A stretch of 64,000 bases of DNA from Rhizobium sp. C1 (GTDB lineage: Bacteria; Pseudomonadota; Alphaproteobacteria; Rhizobiales; Rhizobiaceae). The notes under the pieces were generated by a model. That model was given only the letters and a program-made list of their open reading frames with translations, did not search any database and was not told the origin of the DNA. This document shows, in pieces, positions 27,120 to 36,409 of this stretch (the first letter of the stretch is position 1; each line of letters begins with the position of its first letter). Made by a program: the position numbers and the translations under genes. The DNA lies in assembly GCF_021026335.1 (NCBI RefSeq), contig NZ_JAJNCY010000005.1, forward strand, positions 62,001 through 126,000, read 5' to 3'.

Positions 27120-27881
27120 ATGCCACAGACCAACGCAAGCCAGACGCCACTCATCGCCATGGAAGGCGTTGGCAAGTGGTATGGAGCTTACCACGCCCTC
27201 AGAAACGTCAACCTGACGGTGGCAAAGGGCGAGAAGATCGTCCTTTGCGGCCCGTCCGGATCGGGAAAATCGACTCTCATCCGCTGCATCAATCATCTGG
27301 AGGAAATCCAGGAAGGCAAGATCACGGTGGAAGGCACGCTGCTGACCGATTCCGGCGGCACGGTGGATGCCGTGCGCCGCGAGGTCGGCATGGTGTTCCA
27401 GAGCTTCAATCTCTTCCCGCATATGACCATTCTGGAAAATTGCACCCTCGCCCCGATGCGGGTGAAGAAGGTCTCCAAGGCGGAAGCTGAGGCGACGGCG
27501 CGCAAGTATCTGGAGCGCGTGCGCATCGTCGATCAGGCCGACAAATATCCGGCCCAGCTCTCCGGGGGCCAGCAGCAGCGCGCGGCGATTGCCCGCGCGC
27601 TCTGCATGGAGCCGAAGGCAATGCTGTTCGACGAGCCGACCTCGGCGCTCGATCCGGAAATGGTCAAGGAAGTGCTGGACACCATGATCGGTCTGGCGCG
27701 TGACGGGATGACGATGATCTGCGTCACGCATGAAATGGGTTTTGCCCGTCAGGTCGCCGATCGCGTCATCTTCATGGCCTCCGGCGAGATTATCGAAGAA
27801 GGGTCGCCTGAAGACTTCTTCAGCAACCCTCAGCATCAGCGGACACGCGCCTTCCTCGGCGAAATCCTCGCCCATCATTGA
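27120..27881 (+). CDS. Amino acid-type ABC transporter ATPase
   Basis: 253 residues with Walker [11 protein letters not shown]-loop [11 protein letters not shown], signature LSGGQQQR, Walker [16 protein letters not shown] and the switch His in CVTHEMGFA. It lies 14 bases after the binding-protein gene and completes the importer begun at 24893. Confidence 0.93.
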   Translation: MPQTNASQTPLIAMEGVGKWYGAYHALRNVNLTVAKGEKIVLCGPSGSGKSTLIRCINHLEEIQEGKITVEGTLLTDSGGTVDAVRREVGMVFQSFNLFPHMTILENCTLAPMRVKKVSKAEAEATARKYLERVRIVDQADKYPAQLSGGQQQRAAIARALCMEPKAMLFDEPTSALDPEMVKEVLDTMIGLARDGMTMICVTHEMGFARQVADRVIFMASGEIIEEGSPEDFFSNPQHQRTRAFLGEILAHH

Positions 27882-27933
27882 TGATGCTTGGACGACGCTT
27901 TCAATTTCCATCCGCCATACACGGGTTTGGACT

Positions 27934-28803
27934 ATGACATCGCAAACGACTTATCGCGTCGGCCTGATCGGCGCAGGGATACAGCTTTCCAAATCGCCGG
28001 CGCTTCACATGCATGAAGGCGCGGCGCACGGCCTCGATTATGTCTACGAGCTGGTCGATATCACCGCTCGCAACCTTCCGGAAAGCGCCCTGCCGGAGCT
28101 TGTCGCCGAGCTTCAGGCGCGCGGCTTTGCCGGCACGAACATCACGCACCCCTTCAAGCAGGCCGTGATCCCGCTGCTTGATGAACTCTCGGAAGATGCG
28201 CGCATGCTGGGCGCAGTCAACACGGTCGTCTTCAAGGACGGCAAGCGGGTCGGTCACAATACGGACTGGTACGGCTTCCACGAAAACTTTGCTCAGGGCC
28301 TGCCCACCGTCAGCCGCGCACGCACTCTTCTGGCGGGCGCCGGCGGGGCCGGCGTTGCCGTGGCGCATGCGCTTCTGAAGCTTGGCATTCAGCATCTCGA
28401 CATTCTCGATCAGGATCCGGCCCGCGCGAAGCGCCTCGCCGACGCCCTGAACACCCGTTTCGGGATGGAGCGCGCCTTTGCCGTCACCGATGCCGCAGCC
28501 TCGCTGCCGCTGGCCGATGGCTTCGTCAACGCGACGCCGGTCGGCATGCTCGCGCATCCAGGCATTCCGGTCGATCCGGTGCTGCTGGAAGCCCGGCACT
28601 GGGTCGCCGATATCGTCTATGTTCCGCTGGAAACGCAGTTGCTGGCCACCGCCAAGTCGAAAGGCTGCCGGGTGCTGCCGGGTGGCGGCATGACGGTCTA
28701 TCAGGCCGTCGGCGCGTTTCGTCTTTTCTGTGGCCGCGAGCCCGACGCAGCGCGCATGACCGCCGATTTCCTCAAGCTCTGTGCCGCCGACAAGGTAACC
28801 TGA
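27934..28803 (+). CDS. Shikimate/quinate dehydrogenase-like enzyme
   Basis: 289 residues. Substrate-side motifs are LSKSPALHMHEG, NITHPFKQ (catalytic Lys) and VGHNTDWYGF (catalytic Asp). The nucleotide turn is AGAGGAGVAVAHAL. The substrate loop SPALHMHEG and the local context resemble catabolic quinate/shikimate dehydrogenases (QsuD/YdiB group) more than biosynthetic AroE. Expected reaction: quinate or shikimate to the 3-dehydro compound with NAD(P). It follows the importer operon and precedes the regulator and dehydratase genes of the same pathway. Confidence 0.82.
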   Translation: MTSQTTYRVGLIGAGIQLSKSPALHMHEGAAHGLDYVYELVDITARNLPESALPELVAELQARGFAGTNITHPFKQAVIPLLDELSEDARMLGAVNTVVFKDGKRVGHNTDWYGFHENFAQGLPTVSRARTLLAGAGGAGVAVAHALLKLGIQHLDILDQDPARAKRLADALNTRFGMERAFAVTDAAASLPLADGFVNATPVGMLAHPGIPVDPVLLEARHWVADIVYVPLETQLLATAKSKGCRVLPGGGMTVYQAVGAFRLFCGREPDAARMTADFLKLCAADKVT

Positions 28804-28829
28804 GTGGTGCGCCACCGGCATTGAAGGGT

Positions 28830-29525
28830 TCAGGCACGTTCCGTTGGAAGAGAGCCGAGATGATCAGGGCGAAGGACATAACGCAGAACCATTTCGGCCA
28901 CATGGCCGGAAAGCCTCTGCTGGCCCTCATCCGTGAACAGGTCGCCGCCGAAAATCAGCGAGAAGGTTGCGCTGTTCGACACGTTGAAGAAGGACAGCGC
29001 GCTGATCTGCCAGTGCAGCTCGAGCGGGGTGATGCCTTGGCGGAAAATGCCTGCCGCCTGGCCGCGCCGAAGCACGTTTTCAAGCTCCTCGATGGCCGGC
29101 TGGTTCAGGTCCCGGATCGTCTTAGACATCTGCATGTGCCGGCCATGGTGGATGTTCTCCACCATGACCATGCGAATGAAGGCCGGATTGGCGCGATGAT
29201 GGTCAAAGGTGAAACGACAGAGCTTTTCCAGTGCGGCGACCGGGTCGAGCCGGTCAAGCTCCAGATCGTGTTCGCCGCCACGCACCTTGCCATAGGCTTC
29301 TTCCAGAACACGCTGGTAAAGCCCTTCCTTGTCGCCGAAATAGTAATAGATCATGCGCTTGGAGGTCTTCGTGCGCGCCGCGATCTCATCGATGCGCGCG
29401 CCGGAAAGACCGTTCTGCGAAAACTCCTCCATCGCAACCGTCAGGATATCGCGCCGCACGCCTTCAGGATCGCGGACAGCGGTTTTCGCGTCCCTCGACT
29501 TTACCAAGTCGGTCGCTTGCTTCAT
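28830..29525 (-). CDS. TetR-family regulator, candidate repressor of the shikimate/quinate genes
   Basis: 231 residues. The N-terminal helix-turn-helix is standard (RRDILTVAMEEFSQNGLSG, then IDEIAARTKTSKRMIYYYF). ATG 29525 with GGGAGGA upstream is preferred over 29546. It is divergent from the dehydratase gene and convergent with the dehydrogenase gene. A perfect 10-bp palindrome lies in its own promoter region and a near copy in the importer promoter, supporting control of both ends of the unit. Confidence 0.87.
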   Translation of the reverse strand: MKQATDLVKSRDAKTAVRDPEGVRRDILTVAMEEFSQNGLSGARIDEIAARTKTSKRMIYYYFGDKEGLYQRVLEEAYGKVRGGEHDLELDRLDPVAALEKLCRFTFDHHRANPAFIRMVMVENIHHGRHMQMSKTIRDLNQPAIEELENVLRRGQAAGIFRQGITPLELHWQISALSFFNVSNSATFSLIFGGDLFTDEGQQRLSGHVAEMVLRYVLRPDHLGSLPTERA

Positions 29526-29571
29526 GAGTTCCTCCCTCGAAGCCATGCAAACGCCGCTTCGGCCTCCAATT

Positions 29572-29585
29572 AACTAATTAGTACA
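29572..29585. promoter_or_regulatory. Palindromic operator between TetR and dehydratase genes
   Basis: AACTAATTAGTACA contains the perfect palindrome ACTAATTAGT (29573-29582), placed between two divergent starts. A 12 of 14 match, AACTAACTGGTACA, occurs at 24785-24798. Assignment to the TetR protein is inferred. Confidence 0.6.
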
Positions 29586-29607
29586 TAACGCTGGAAAGGA
29601 TGGCAAT

Positions 29608-31539
29608 ATGGGATATCGCGACACCCGCCGGGAGCCGGTTCAATTGCAGACATCGATTGCCACCGTGTCGATCAGCGGCGAGTTTCCGGAAAAGCTGGCG
29701 GCGATCGCAAAAGCGGGCTTTACCGGTGTCGAAATTTTCGAAAACGACTTCCTGACCTATGACGCTTCGCCCCGCGAGGTGGCGGAAATGGTCAAGGATC
29801 ACGGTCTTTCGATAACCCTCTTCCAGCCTTTCCGCGATTTCGAGGGAATGCCCGAGCCACAGCGCAAACGTACATTCGAACGGGCCGAGCGCAAGTTCGA
29901 GATCATGGGCGAGCTTGGCACCGACCTGATGCTGATCTGCTCGAATGTCTCGCCGATTTCGCTGGGCGGCATCGACCGGGCGGCTGATGACTTCCATGAA
30001 CTCGGCGAGCTCGCCGCCCGACATGGCGTTCGCGTCGGTTATGAGGCGCTGGCCTGGGGACGCCATATCAACGACCATCGCGATGCCTGGGAGATCGTTC
30101 GTCGCGCCGACCACAAGAATATCGGCCTTATCCTCGACAGTTTCCACACGCTGTCGCGCAAGATCGATCCGAACTCGATCCGCGCGATCCCCGGCGACAA
30201 GATCTTTATCGTGCAGCTGGCCGATGCGCCGCTGTTCGATATGGACCTGCTCTACTGGAGCCGGCATTTCCGCAACATGCCGGGCGAAGGCGACCTGCCG
30301 GTCGTCGACTTCATGCGCGCAGTGGCCGCAACGGGCTATAACGGCCCGCTGTCGCTGGAAATCTTCAACGACCAGTTCCGGGGCGGCTCTGCCAAGGCAC
30401 TGGCGGAAGACGGCCACCGCTCGCTGGTCAACCTGATGGATCGGGTTCGCCGGCTGGAGCCGGACATCGCCATCGACGTTCCGGTCATGCCCGACCGGGT
30501 AACGGCGCAAAGCGTGGAATTCGTGGAATTTGCCACCTCCGAAGACGAGAAGGACAATCTCGCCGCTCTGCTGTCCACGCTCGGTTTCGTCAGATCGGCC
30601 CGGCACCGCAACCGTGCGGTGGAGCTCTATACGCAGGGCAATATCCGCATCGTCATCAACACCGACAAGTCGGGCGACACGTTCGCCGATGCATCCTACA
30701 CCGTCCACGGGACCAATGCCTATGCCTTCGGCGTGAAGGTGGACAACGCCCGCGAGGCGCTTGCGCGTGCGACCGCGCTCGGTGCGCCTGCCTTCTCAGA
30801 AGAACGCCAGTCCGGCGAAGTCTCTGTCCCGGCCGTGCAGGGCGTCGGCAATGGCGTCATCTATTTCCTCGATGAGACGCCGGAACTTTCCGGCATCTGG
30901 GAACGCGAGTTCTCAGCACTGCCTGTCGAGGCCAGCGACGCCAACCTGACGCGCATCGATCATCTTGCGCAGACGACCCAGTATCAGGAGATGCTTACCT
31001 GGCTGCTGTTCTATCAATCCATCTTCGCCGTGCGCCGCACACCCATGGTCGATGTGGTCGATCCCGGCGGGCTGGTGCGAAGCCAGGCGATCGAGGGCGA
31101 TCCGCAGCCGCATTTCCGCGTCACCATGAATGGTGCCGACAACCGCAAGACCTTTGCCGGCAAGTTTCTGGCCGAAAGCTTCGGCACCAGCATCCAGCAT
31201 ATTGCCTTCGCGACCGACGATATCTTTGCGACTGCCGCACGGCTCAACGAACTCGGGTTCCAGGCGCTGCCGATCTCGCGCAATTACTATGACGATCTCG
31301 AAGCCCGTTTCGGCCTTGAACCGGACTTTGCCGATGCGCTGCGCGCCGCCAGCATTCTCTACGATCGCGACGAGAAGGGCGAGTATTTCCAGATATATAG
31401 CCGTACCTTCGGTGAGGGCTTCTTCTTCGAAATCGTCGAGCGGCGCGGCGATTATGCGGGCTATGGCGCAATGAACGCTCCCTTCCGCATCGCCGCCCAG
31501 CGGCGTCTCGCAAGACCTGCGGGCATGCCAAAGCGGTAA
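29608..31539 (+). CDS. quiC: 3-dehydroshikimate dehydratase fused to a 4-hydroxyphenylpyruvate dioxygenase-like domain
   Basis: 643 residues. The N-terminal half (to about 290) is a xylose-isomerase-type TIM barrel with IATVSISGEFPEKL, GVEIFENDF, YEALAWGRHINDH, LDSFHTLSRK and SLEIFNDQF, as in QuiC1/QsuB dehydratases. The C-terminal half is a two-module vicinal-oxygen-chelate domain with HPPD-type metal ligands apparently kept (RIDHLAQ, IQHIAFATDD, FFFEIVERRG). The length fits the fused family of about 620-640 residues. It converts 3-dehydroshikimate to protocatechuate, completing quinate/shikimate catabolism with the dehydrogenase upstream. The function of the HPPD-like half is not established by sequence. 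Confidence 0.88.
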   Translation: MGYRDTRREPVQLQTSIATVSISGEFPEKLAAIAKAGFTGVEIFENDFLTYDASPREVAEMVKDHGLSITLFQPFRDFEGMPEPQRKRTFERAERKFEIMGELGTDLMLICSNVSPISLGGIDRAADDFHELGELAARHGVRVGYEALAWGRHINDHRDAWEIVRRADHKNIGLILDSFHTLSRKIDPNSIRAIPGDKIFIVQLADAPLFDMDLLYWSRHFRNMPGEGDLPVVDFMRAVAATGYNGPLSLEIFNDQFRGGSAKALAEDGHRSLVNLMDRVRRLEPDIAIDVPVMPDRVTAQSVEFVEFATSEDEKDNLAALLSTLGFVRSARHRNRAVELYTQGNIRIVINTDKSGDTFADASYTVHGTNAYAFGVKVDNAREALARATALGAPAFSEERQSGEVSVPAVQGVGNGVIYFLDETPELSGIWEREFSALPVEASDANLTRIDHLAQTTQYQEMLTWLLFYQSIFAVRRTPMVDVVDPGGLVRSQAIEGDPQPHFRVTMNGADNRKTFAGKFLAESFGTSIQHIAFATDDIFATAARLNELGFQALPISRNYYDDLEARFGLEPDFADALRAASILYDRDEKGEYFQIYSRTFGEGFFFEIVERRGDYAGYGAMNAPFRIAAQRRLARPAGMPKR

Positions 31540-31772
31540 GCTGTCCCCTCTTCCGGCCTCCGTCGAGCGTGGCCGCAGAGCGGCGGCGGCGTCTCTACCC
31601 GGCGAAACTCCTGCTGCATTGCAGCAATTCCAGGCGAAATCTTCTGCAACTTTGCCACTTCATGCCGCTCAGCGATCAACTTTCCGTCGTTCCAAAGTGC
31701 AGCACTCTTGACTCTCGTCAGCAATCGTTATTAATGATTTATTATAGTTATTTTTTATTGGAGCGTAAGATA

Positions 31773-32024
31773 GTGTTTCGATATTCGGCACTTACGGCTA
31801 TTGCAGCCATCGCTATCTTCACATTGCCAGCGCAGGCAAGCGTCAACTCTGTCTTTGCGAGCTGCTCCGGCGGCGGCAATTGCGTTGCACTCGTTCAGGC
31901 AGAAATTGCCGGCCTGACCGATACCGCAGCGCACAAGAATCGCCTAATCGCCAATACGATCAGCAGCGGTGCTTCGCAGACCGCAACGGCCGCGATTTCC
32001 GGCCAGCAGGGCAGCGCCAACTGA
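31773..32024 (+). CDS. Small secreted protein of unknown function
   Basis: 83 residues from GTG 31773, with GGAG nine bases upstream. The N-terminus is a clear signal peptide (YSALTAIAAIAIFTLPAQA). The mature part of about 60 residues has two cysteines in CSGGGNC and an Ala/Ser/Gln-rich tail ending GQQGSAN. An in-frame GTG at 31569 exists, but using it would bury the signal peptide. The surrounding DNA is visibly more AT-rich than its neighbours. I recognise no family. Confidence 0.65.
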   Translation: MFRYSALTAIAAIAIFTLPAQASVNSVFASCSGGGNCVALVQAEIAGLTDTAAHKNRLIANTISSGASQTATAAISGQQGSAN

Positions 32025-32354
32025 TATCGGGGATATCGCCGCTTCGAACACTATCGGTAGAGGCGGCGCATCGCATTTCGTGCTTGATGACGGACCTTAG
32101 CACCTCCGGATTTGAGAGAGTGTATCGTGGCTCCGTTTGATTTTGGCTGATTGGATTTTTCCGCTGATCAGTCGACAGGAACCGCGAGTTTCACGCGGCT
32201 ACGTCCGTGTGTTGCGGATAGCGGACCCGCTTCGGCGGGTTCCCATGCTTATGAATGCCGGAGGCGATGGGGCGCCTTCTGTCTATTTTTTATAATAAAA
32301 ACAATTGCTCGCACGATATTTCAACGCCCGATGAATGTTTTTCAGGAGCGCGAA
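32025..32354. other. 330-base intergenic region with two hairpins
   Basis: Two stem-loops are seen: CCGCG-7-CGCGG (32182-32198) and CCCGC-TTCG-GCGGG (32226-32239), the latter with a stable UUCG-type loop. Neither has a T-run. A frame beginning at 32151 runs through into the sugar transferase but has no transferase-like residues before about 32450. Otherwise nothing is recognised. Confidence 0.4.
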
Positions 32355-33083
32355 GTGACTTTTCAAAATGGATTTGACGATGTCATGCGTTCGGATCTGA
32401 CGCAAAGCATGTTAAGCCGATCTTTCGGGCCCCTGGATGAGCCTTCTCTATTACTGGAGGGTACGCGAGACGATCGCCGGATCCACTTCGCGATCAAGCG
32501 CGCGATGGATGTGGCGCTCTCGCTCGTTGCACTGCTGGCGCTTTCTCCGCTTCTGATCGGTGTGGCGCTGATGGTTCGGGTCACAAGCCGCGGCCCGGCT
32601 TTCTTCTCACAGCTGCGATGGGGAAAGGATGGCCGGACAATTAGGGTATACAAGTTCCGTTCGATGTATGTCGACCGGTGCGACATCACGGGCGTCAGCC
32701 AGACGACGGAAAATGATCCACGGGTCACGCCCCTGGGCAGAATTCTGCGGCGCACCAGCATTGACGAACTGCCCCAGCTTTTCAATGTGCTTCGCGGGGA
32801 TATGTCGCTGGTTGGCCCACGCTGCCACGCGATTGGGATGAAAGCCGCCGGCATGCTTTACGAAGAGCTTGTGCCCCACTACCACCTCCGACACACCGTG
32901 CGTCCTGGAATTACCGGTCTCGCCCAGGTTCGCGGTTTTAGAGGACCGACGGATGTTGCCTCCGTTTCCCGCGCCCGGATCGCCTACGATCTGCAATATA
33001 TCCGGGCGTTTTCCATCTGGCTCGATGTCAAGATCATTGCTCTGACAGTCTGGACCGAACTTCGTGGTGGCAAGGGCTTCTGA
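32355..33083 (+). CDS. ExoY/WcaJ-type undecaprenyl-phosphate sugar phosphotransferase
   Basis: 242 residues from GTG 32355 (CAGGAG just upstream); ATG 32331 is possible. It begins with KRAMDVALSLVALLALSPLL, the single membrane hairpin of the short bacterial sugar transferase family. It then has VYKFRSM, the DPRVTPLGRILRRTSIDELPQ region and GDMSLVGPRCH, ending RPGITGLAQVRG. This is the short ExoY-like form without the large N-terminal sensor. It would transfer the first hexose phosphate onto the lipid carrier for exopolysaccharide. No other polysaccharide genes lie in the window, so it stands alone. Confidence 0.88.
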   Translation: MTFQNGFDDVMRSDLTQSMLSRSFGPLDEPSLLLEGTRDDRRIHFAIKRAMDVALSLVALLALSPLLIGVALMVRVTSRGPAFFSQLRWGKDGRTIRVYKFRSMYVDRCDITGVSQTTENDPRVTPLGRILRRTSIDELPQLFNVLRGDMSLVGPRCHAIGMKAAGMLYEELVPHYHLRHTVRPGITGLAQVRGFRGPTDVASVSRARIAYDLQYIRAFSIWLDVKIIALTVWTELRGGKGF

Positions 33084-33244
33084 AGACCGCGGCTTCTGCG
33101 CTCTATCCGGCAACTGCTCGTTTGTGGCGGCAGGCTGCCATCGTGTCCGGATACGGTAGCCTGCGGGTTCAAGAAGACGTCTAAAGACGTTTCGAGATTG
33201 ACGCACGGAAGCAAACGATGCGCTTGTCTTCATGACGAACAGGA

Positions 33245-34603
33245 TCATCCGGGAATGAAGACCCGGAACTCCGCCCCACCTTCGGACCGGTTTACCGCCT
33301 CAATGCGGCCGCCATGGTCCTCGATGATCGTGAAGCTGATCCAGAGGCCGAGGCCCGTTCCCTCGCCGATGGTCTTGGTCGTGAAGAAGGGCTCGAAGAT
33401 CTTGCCCAGATTTTCGGTCGCGATACCCGGCCCGTTATCGCGGATCGTCACCTGCGCGCCTGACTTATCCCTGCCCAACGCAATTTCGACCCTTGGATCG
33501 GGACGGCCGGAGACCGCATCCAGCGCATTGTCGATCAGGTTGACAAAGACCTGGTGCAATTGCCCTTCATCCGCATTGGATAGCGTGACCGGCACCGTAT
33601 CGAAGACGATCTGCGCCGAGGCATTCTTCGATTTCGCCGCAAGCTGGACGGAGTTGCGCAAGAGCCGGTCGAGATCGACGGGCTGGCGCTCGCCGGCGCG
33701 GGTGAAGGAGAGACGGCGCAGGTTCTTGACGATATCGCTGACGCGGCTCGCACCTTCGATCGTGCCATCCAGCAGCGGGTCGATATCGGCGAGAATGGCG
33801 TCAATCTTCAGCTCGCGCCGGAGCTTCCCCGCCTCGCCCTCCTCCGCGCCGCCATGCAGCGCATCGAGATAGCGCACGAGGTTCTTCCGGTAGCGGTCAA
33901 GCGTGTAGATATTGGCATAGACGAAGCTGATCGGGTTGTTCAGCTCATGCGCCACGCCGGCGACGAGGCGGCCAAGGCTCGCCATCTTCTCCTGCTCGAT
34001 CAGCCGGCGCTGTGCGGTTTGCAATTCGCGATGCGCCTCATGCAGCGCCTGATAGGCGCGCCGGAGCTCACTGATCGGGCGGCCCGTCAGCACCGCGCCG
34101 AACTGGCGCGACGACCCGTCGGCGAGCTTGGTTGAACGCAGCGCCAGGCATTCCTCGCTGCCATCGGGCCTCAGAAAGCAGATATCAGCCTCGACGACCC
34201 GCCCGCCCTGCCCCGCGCCGACGATGCGCCGCGCTTCAGCCTGATCGTCCGGCTTCACATAGTCGAAGACGCTGGAGCCGATGACGGCACTTTCTGTCCT
34301 GCCGACGAGATTGAGAAAGGCGGGGTTCACCTTCTTTATGGTGCCGCTGCTGGAGCAGACGATGAGGATATCCGACACCGACGCAAAGACGCTGGAAATG
34401 AAGGACTGTGCCTCTTCGAGATCGGCATTCTTGCGCTCGAGATCGGCTTCGTTGCGCAGCAGTTCTGCATAGACCTCGTCCATGCGGTGGATGACATCCA
34501 CCCAGAGCGATTCCCCTGCATCGTCGAGCGACGGGATCGCCGGCACGCTGACCTTGCTGATCAGCGCCATATCCTCGGGATGTCCTTCAATCGGTCTCGT
34601 CAT
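33245..34603 (-). CDS. hupT: HupT/HoxJ sensor histidine kinase with PAS domain
   Basis: 452 residues, no membrane segment. A PAS domain covers about residues 66-175. The dimerisation helix with VAHELNNP puts the phospho-accepting His at 219. N (NLIDNALDA), G1 (DNGPGIA), F (FEPFFTTK) and G2 (GEGTGLGLWIS) boxes of the ATPase domain are intact. The QEKMASLGRLVAGVAHELNNPIS region is typical of HupT/HoxJ, which relays H2 sensing by the regulatory hydrogenase to HoxA. The start overlaps the hoxA end by 17 bases; ATG 34570 is an alternative start without overlap. Confidence 0.85.
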   Translation of the reverse strand: MTRPIEGHPEDMALISKVSVPAIPSLDDAGESLWVDVIHRMDEVYAELLRNEADLERKNADLEEAQSFISSVFASVSDILIVCSSSGTIKKVNPAFLNLVGRTESAVIGSSVFDYVKPDDQAEARRIVGAGQGGRVVEADICFLRPDGSEECLALRSTKLADGSSRQFGAVLTGRPISELRRAYQALHEAHRELQTAQRRLIEQEKMASLGRLVAGVAHELNNPISFVYANIYTLDRYRKNLVRYLDALHGGAEEGEAGKLRRELKIDAILADIDPLLDGTIEGASRVSDIVKNLRRLSFTRAGERQPVDLDRLLRNSVQLAAKSKNASAQIVFDTVPVTLSNADEGQLHQVFVNLIDNALDAVSGRPDPRVEIALGRDKSGAQVTIRDNGPGIATENLGKIFEPFFTTKTIGEGTGLGLWISFTIIEDHGGRIEAVNRSEGGAEFRVFIPG

Positions 34604-36044
34604 CCGTGTCGCGCCGCAGATCGTATCGATCCATCTTGGCCCTCAGCCCGACACGAGACAAGCCCAATTCGTCCGCCGTCCGGCTGATATTGCCGGCATG
34701 GCGGGCAAGGCTCGCCTCGATGGCCGCCTTTTCGACCACGGCGACGATATCCTTCAATTGTTGGCCGGCCTGCGGCATCTCGGTCGATGGGCCAGCCGCC
34801 GCGCCGTTGCGGATTGCCGGTGACAGCAGCCGGTCGGCCAAGGGTTCGTTGCCCGGTGACAGCACGACCATGCGCTGGATCTCATTATGCAGCTCGCGCA
34901 CATTGCCGGGCCAGCCATAGGCCGACATCAGCTCCAGCGTGCGGGGATGAAAGCCGGAGATTTCCCGCCCGAAGGCCTGGTTGATCTGCGTGAGCGTATG
35001 GCCGGCAATCGCCATGATGTCACGTGAGCGATCCTTCAGCGCCGGCATGTGGATCGGGAAGGCGGCGACGCGGTAATAGAGGTCGCGGCGGAAGCGTCCG
35101 GCGGCCACCTCGGCCAGAAGATCGCGGTTTGTCGCGGCAATCACCCGGACATTGACCTTGCGGGTGCGCTGCGCGCCGAGCGGCCGGATCTCGCCCTCCT
35201 GCAGCACGCGCAAGAGCTTCACCTGAAAGGCCGGCGAGGTCTCGCCGATCTCGTCCAGAAAGATCGTGCCGCTGTCGGCCAGTTCAAAGAGGCCGATCCG
35301 GTCCTGGTAAGCGCCGGTGAACGCACCCTTCTTGCAGCCGAATAGTTCGCTCTCCAGCAGATCGTCCGGCAGCGCGCCGCAGTTTTCGATGACGAAGGGC
35401 TTGTCGGCGCGGGCGGACTGGTGGTGGATCGCCCTTGCCAGCAGCTCCTTGCCTGTGCCGGAAGCTCCCGTGATCAGCACCGAGACATCGTAATCGGCGG
35501 CGCGTTTGGCGAGCGAAATCGCCTCCGCCACCGGGCTTCCATCGACATGGATGAGCCGATCGAAGCCGTATTTTCTGCGCTCCACCCGCCGCTTGTCGGA
35601 GACGGCCTTCTGCAGCAGGTCGCTCTGCGGCTTGGCTTCGACGCTCACCTCGCCGGCCTGATGCTGCAGCCGCCAGAGGTCCGCGCATTCGCGCATGCAG
35701 GCGACAAGCTCGTCCGGGTTCCACGGCTTGGTGATGTAGCGATAGATGCCGGCCTTGTTGACGCCGTCGATAATGTCGTCGCTGTCGGTATAGCCGGAAA
35801 TGATCAGGCGGATGGTTTCCGGCCAGCGCTCGCGGGCGCGTTTGAGAAACGTGACGCCGGATTCGCCGGGCATGCGCTGGTCGCAGAGGAGGATCTGCAC
35901 CAGCTCGCCCTCCAGCACGGCTTCGGCTTCCGTGGCATTCTTGGCGCAGATGACCTCGAACTCGTCCGACAGCACGCGCCGGATCGCCTCCAGCGAACGC
36001 GGTTCGTCATCGACCACCAGAACCGTCGTGCTGGCATTGCTCAC
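34587..36044 (-). CDS. hoxA: HoxA, sigma-54-dependent hydrogenase response regulator
   Basis: 485 residues. The receiver domain has phospho-acceptor Asp55 (LLCDQRMPG). The central AAA+ domain has Walker A GASGTGKE, the sigma-54 contact loop GAFTGA and Walker [13 protein letters not shown]-terminal Fis-type helix-turn-helix follows ([20 protein letters not shown]). HoxA activates hydrogenase operons at -24/-12 promoters, two of which are found in this window (before hupS and hupG). In Ralstonia the unphosphorylated form is the active one; whether that holds here is unknown. Confidence 0.9.
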   Translation of the reverse strand: MSNASTTVLVVDDEPRSLEAIRRVLSDEFEVICAKNATEAEAVLEGELVQILLCDQRMPGESGVTFLKRARERWPETIRLIISGYTDSDDIIDGVNKAGIYRYITKPWNPDELVACMRECADLWRLQHQAGEVSVEAKPQSDLLQKAVSDKRRVERRKYGFDRLIHVDGSPVAEAISLAKRAADYDVSVLITGASGTGKELLARAIHHQSARADKPFVIENCGALPDDLLESELFGCKKGAFTGAYQDRIGLFELADSGTIFLDEIGETSPAFQVKLLRVLQEGEIRPLGAQRTRKVNVRVIAATNRDLLAEVAAGRFRRDLYYRVAAFPIHMPALKDRSRDIMAIAGHTLTQINQAFGREISGFHPRTLELMSAYGWPGNVRELHNEIQRMVVLSPGNEPLADRLLSPAIRNGAAAGPSTEMPQAGQQLKDIVAVVEKAAIEASLARHAGNISRTADELGLSRVGLRAKMDRYDLRRDTDDETD

Positions 36045-36077
36045 GTCAATCTGCTCCCCGCCGGAATTTCATGACAC

Positions 36078-36283
36078 AGTACACGACACTTCGCCTTTTC
36101 GCCTTTGGCGCCCCCTCACCCCGCCTCCGCTCACGCTCGGCGGACCTCTCCCCGATGGGGCGAGGCGGCGGAGACGCTGCGGCAAATTCCCGCTTCTCCC
36201 CAGCGGGGAGAAGGTGGCCCGAAGGGTCGGATGAGGGGGTGGGCCAAACTCAAAGACGCCGAAAGATGATTGTGCCGTGTACT
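36078..36283. repeat. Nested palindromic intergenic element upstream of hoxA
   Basis: About 206 bases in the 365-base hoxA-hypE gap. The ends are near-identical inverted repeats, AGTACACGACAC (36078-36089) and GTGCCGTGTACT (36272-36283), 11 of 12 matching. Inside are further dyads: CCCCCTCACC/GGATGAGGGGG near 36111 and 36230, CTCCCCGATGGGG and TCTCCCCAGCGGGGAGA. The inner part looks like the rhizobial RIME-type mosaic repeats. No target duplication is evident. Confidence 0.7.
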
Positions 36284-36409
36284 ATGCCTGCAAGATCCAA
36301 TCTTAATCTAACTCTCTGTTTTCATGCAGTTTCGGACGAAAAATCGGTTTCCACTGTCGCTGGAAATGCTCTGAAACCGTAGAAGCTCTTCGTCATCCCC
36401 GCAAGCCAA

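Noticed and set aside
33084-33244. Possible terminator between the sugar transferase and hupT genes
   Set aside because: The GACGT-containing repeats there form no stable stem with a T-run; nothing firm can be called.
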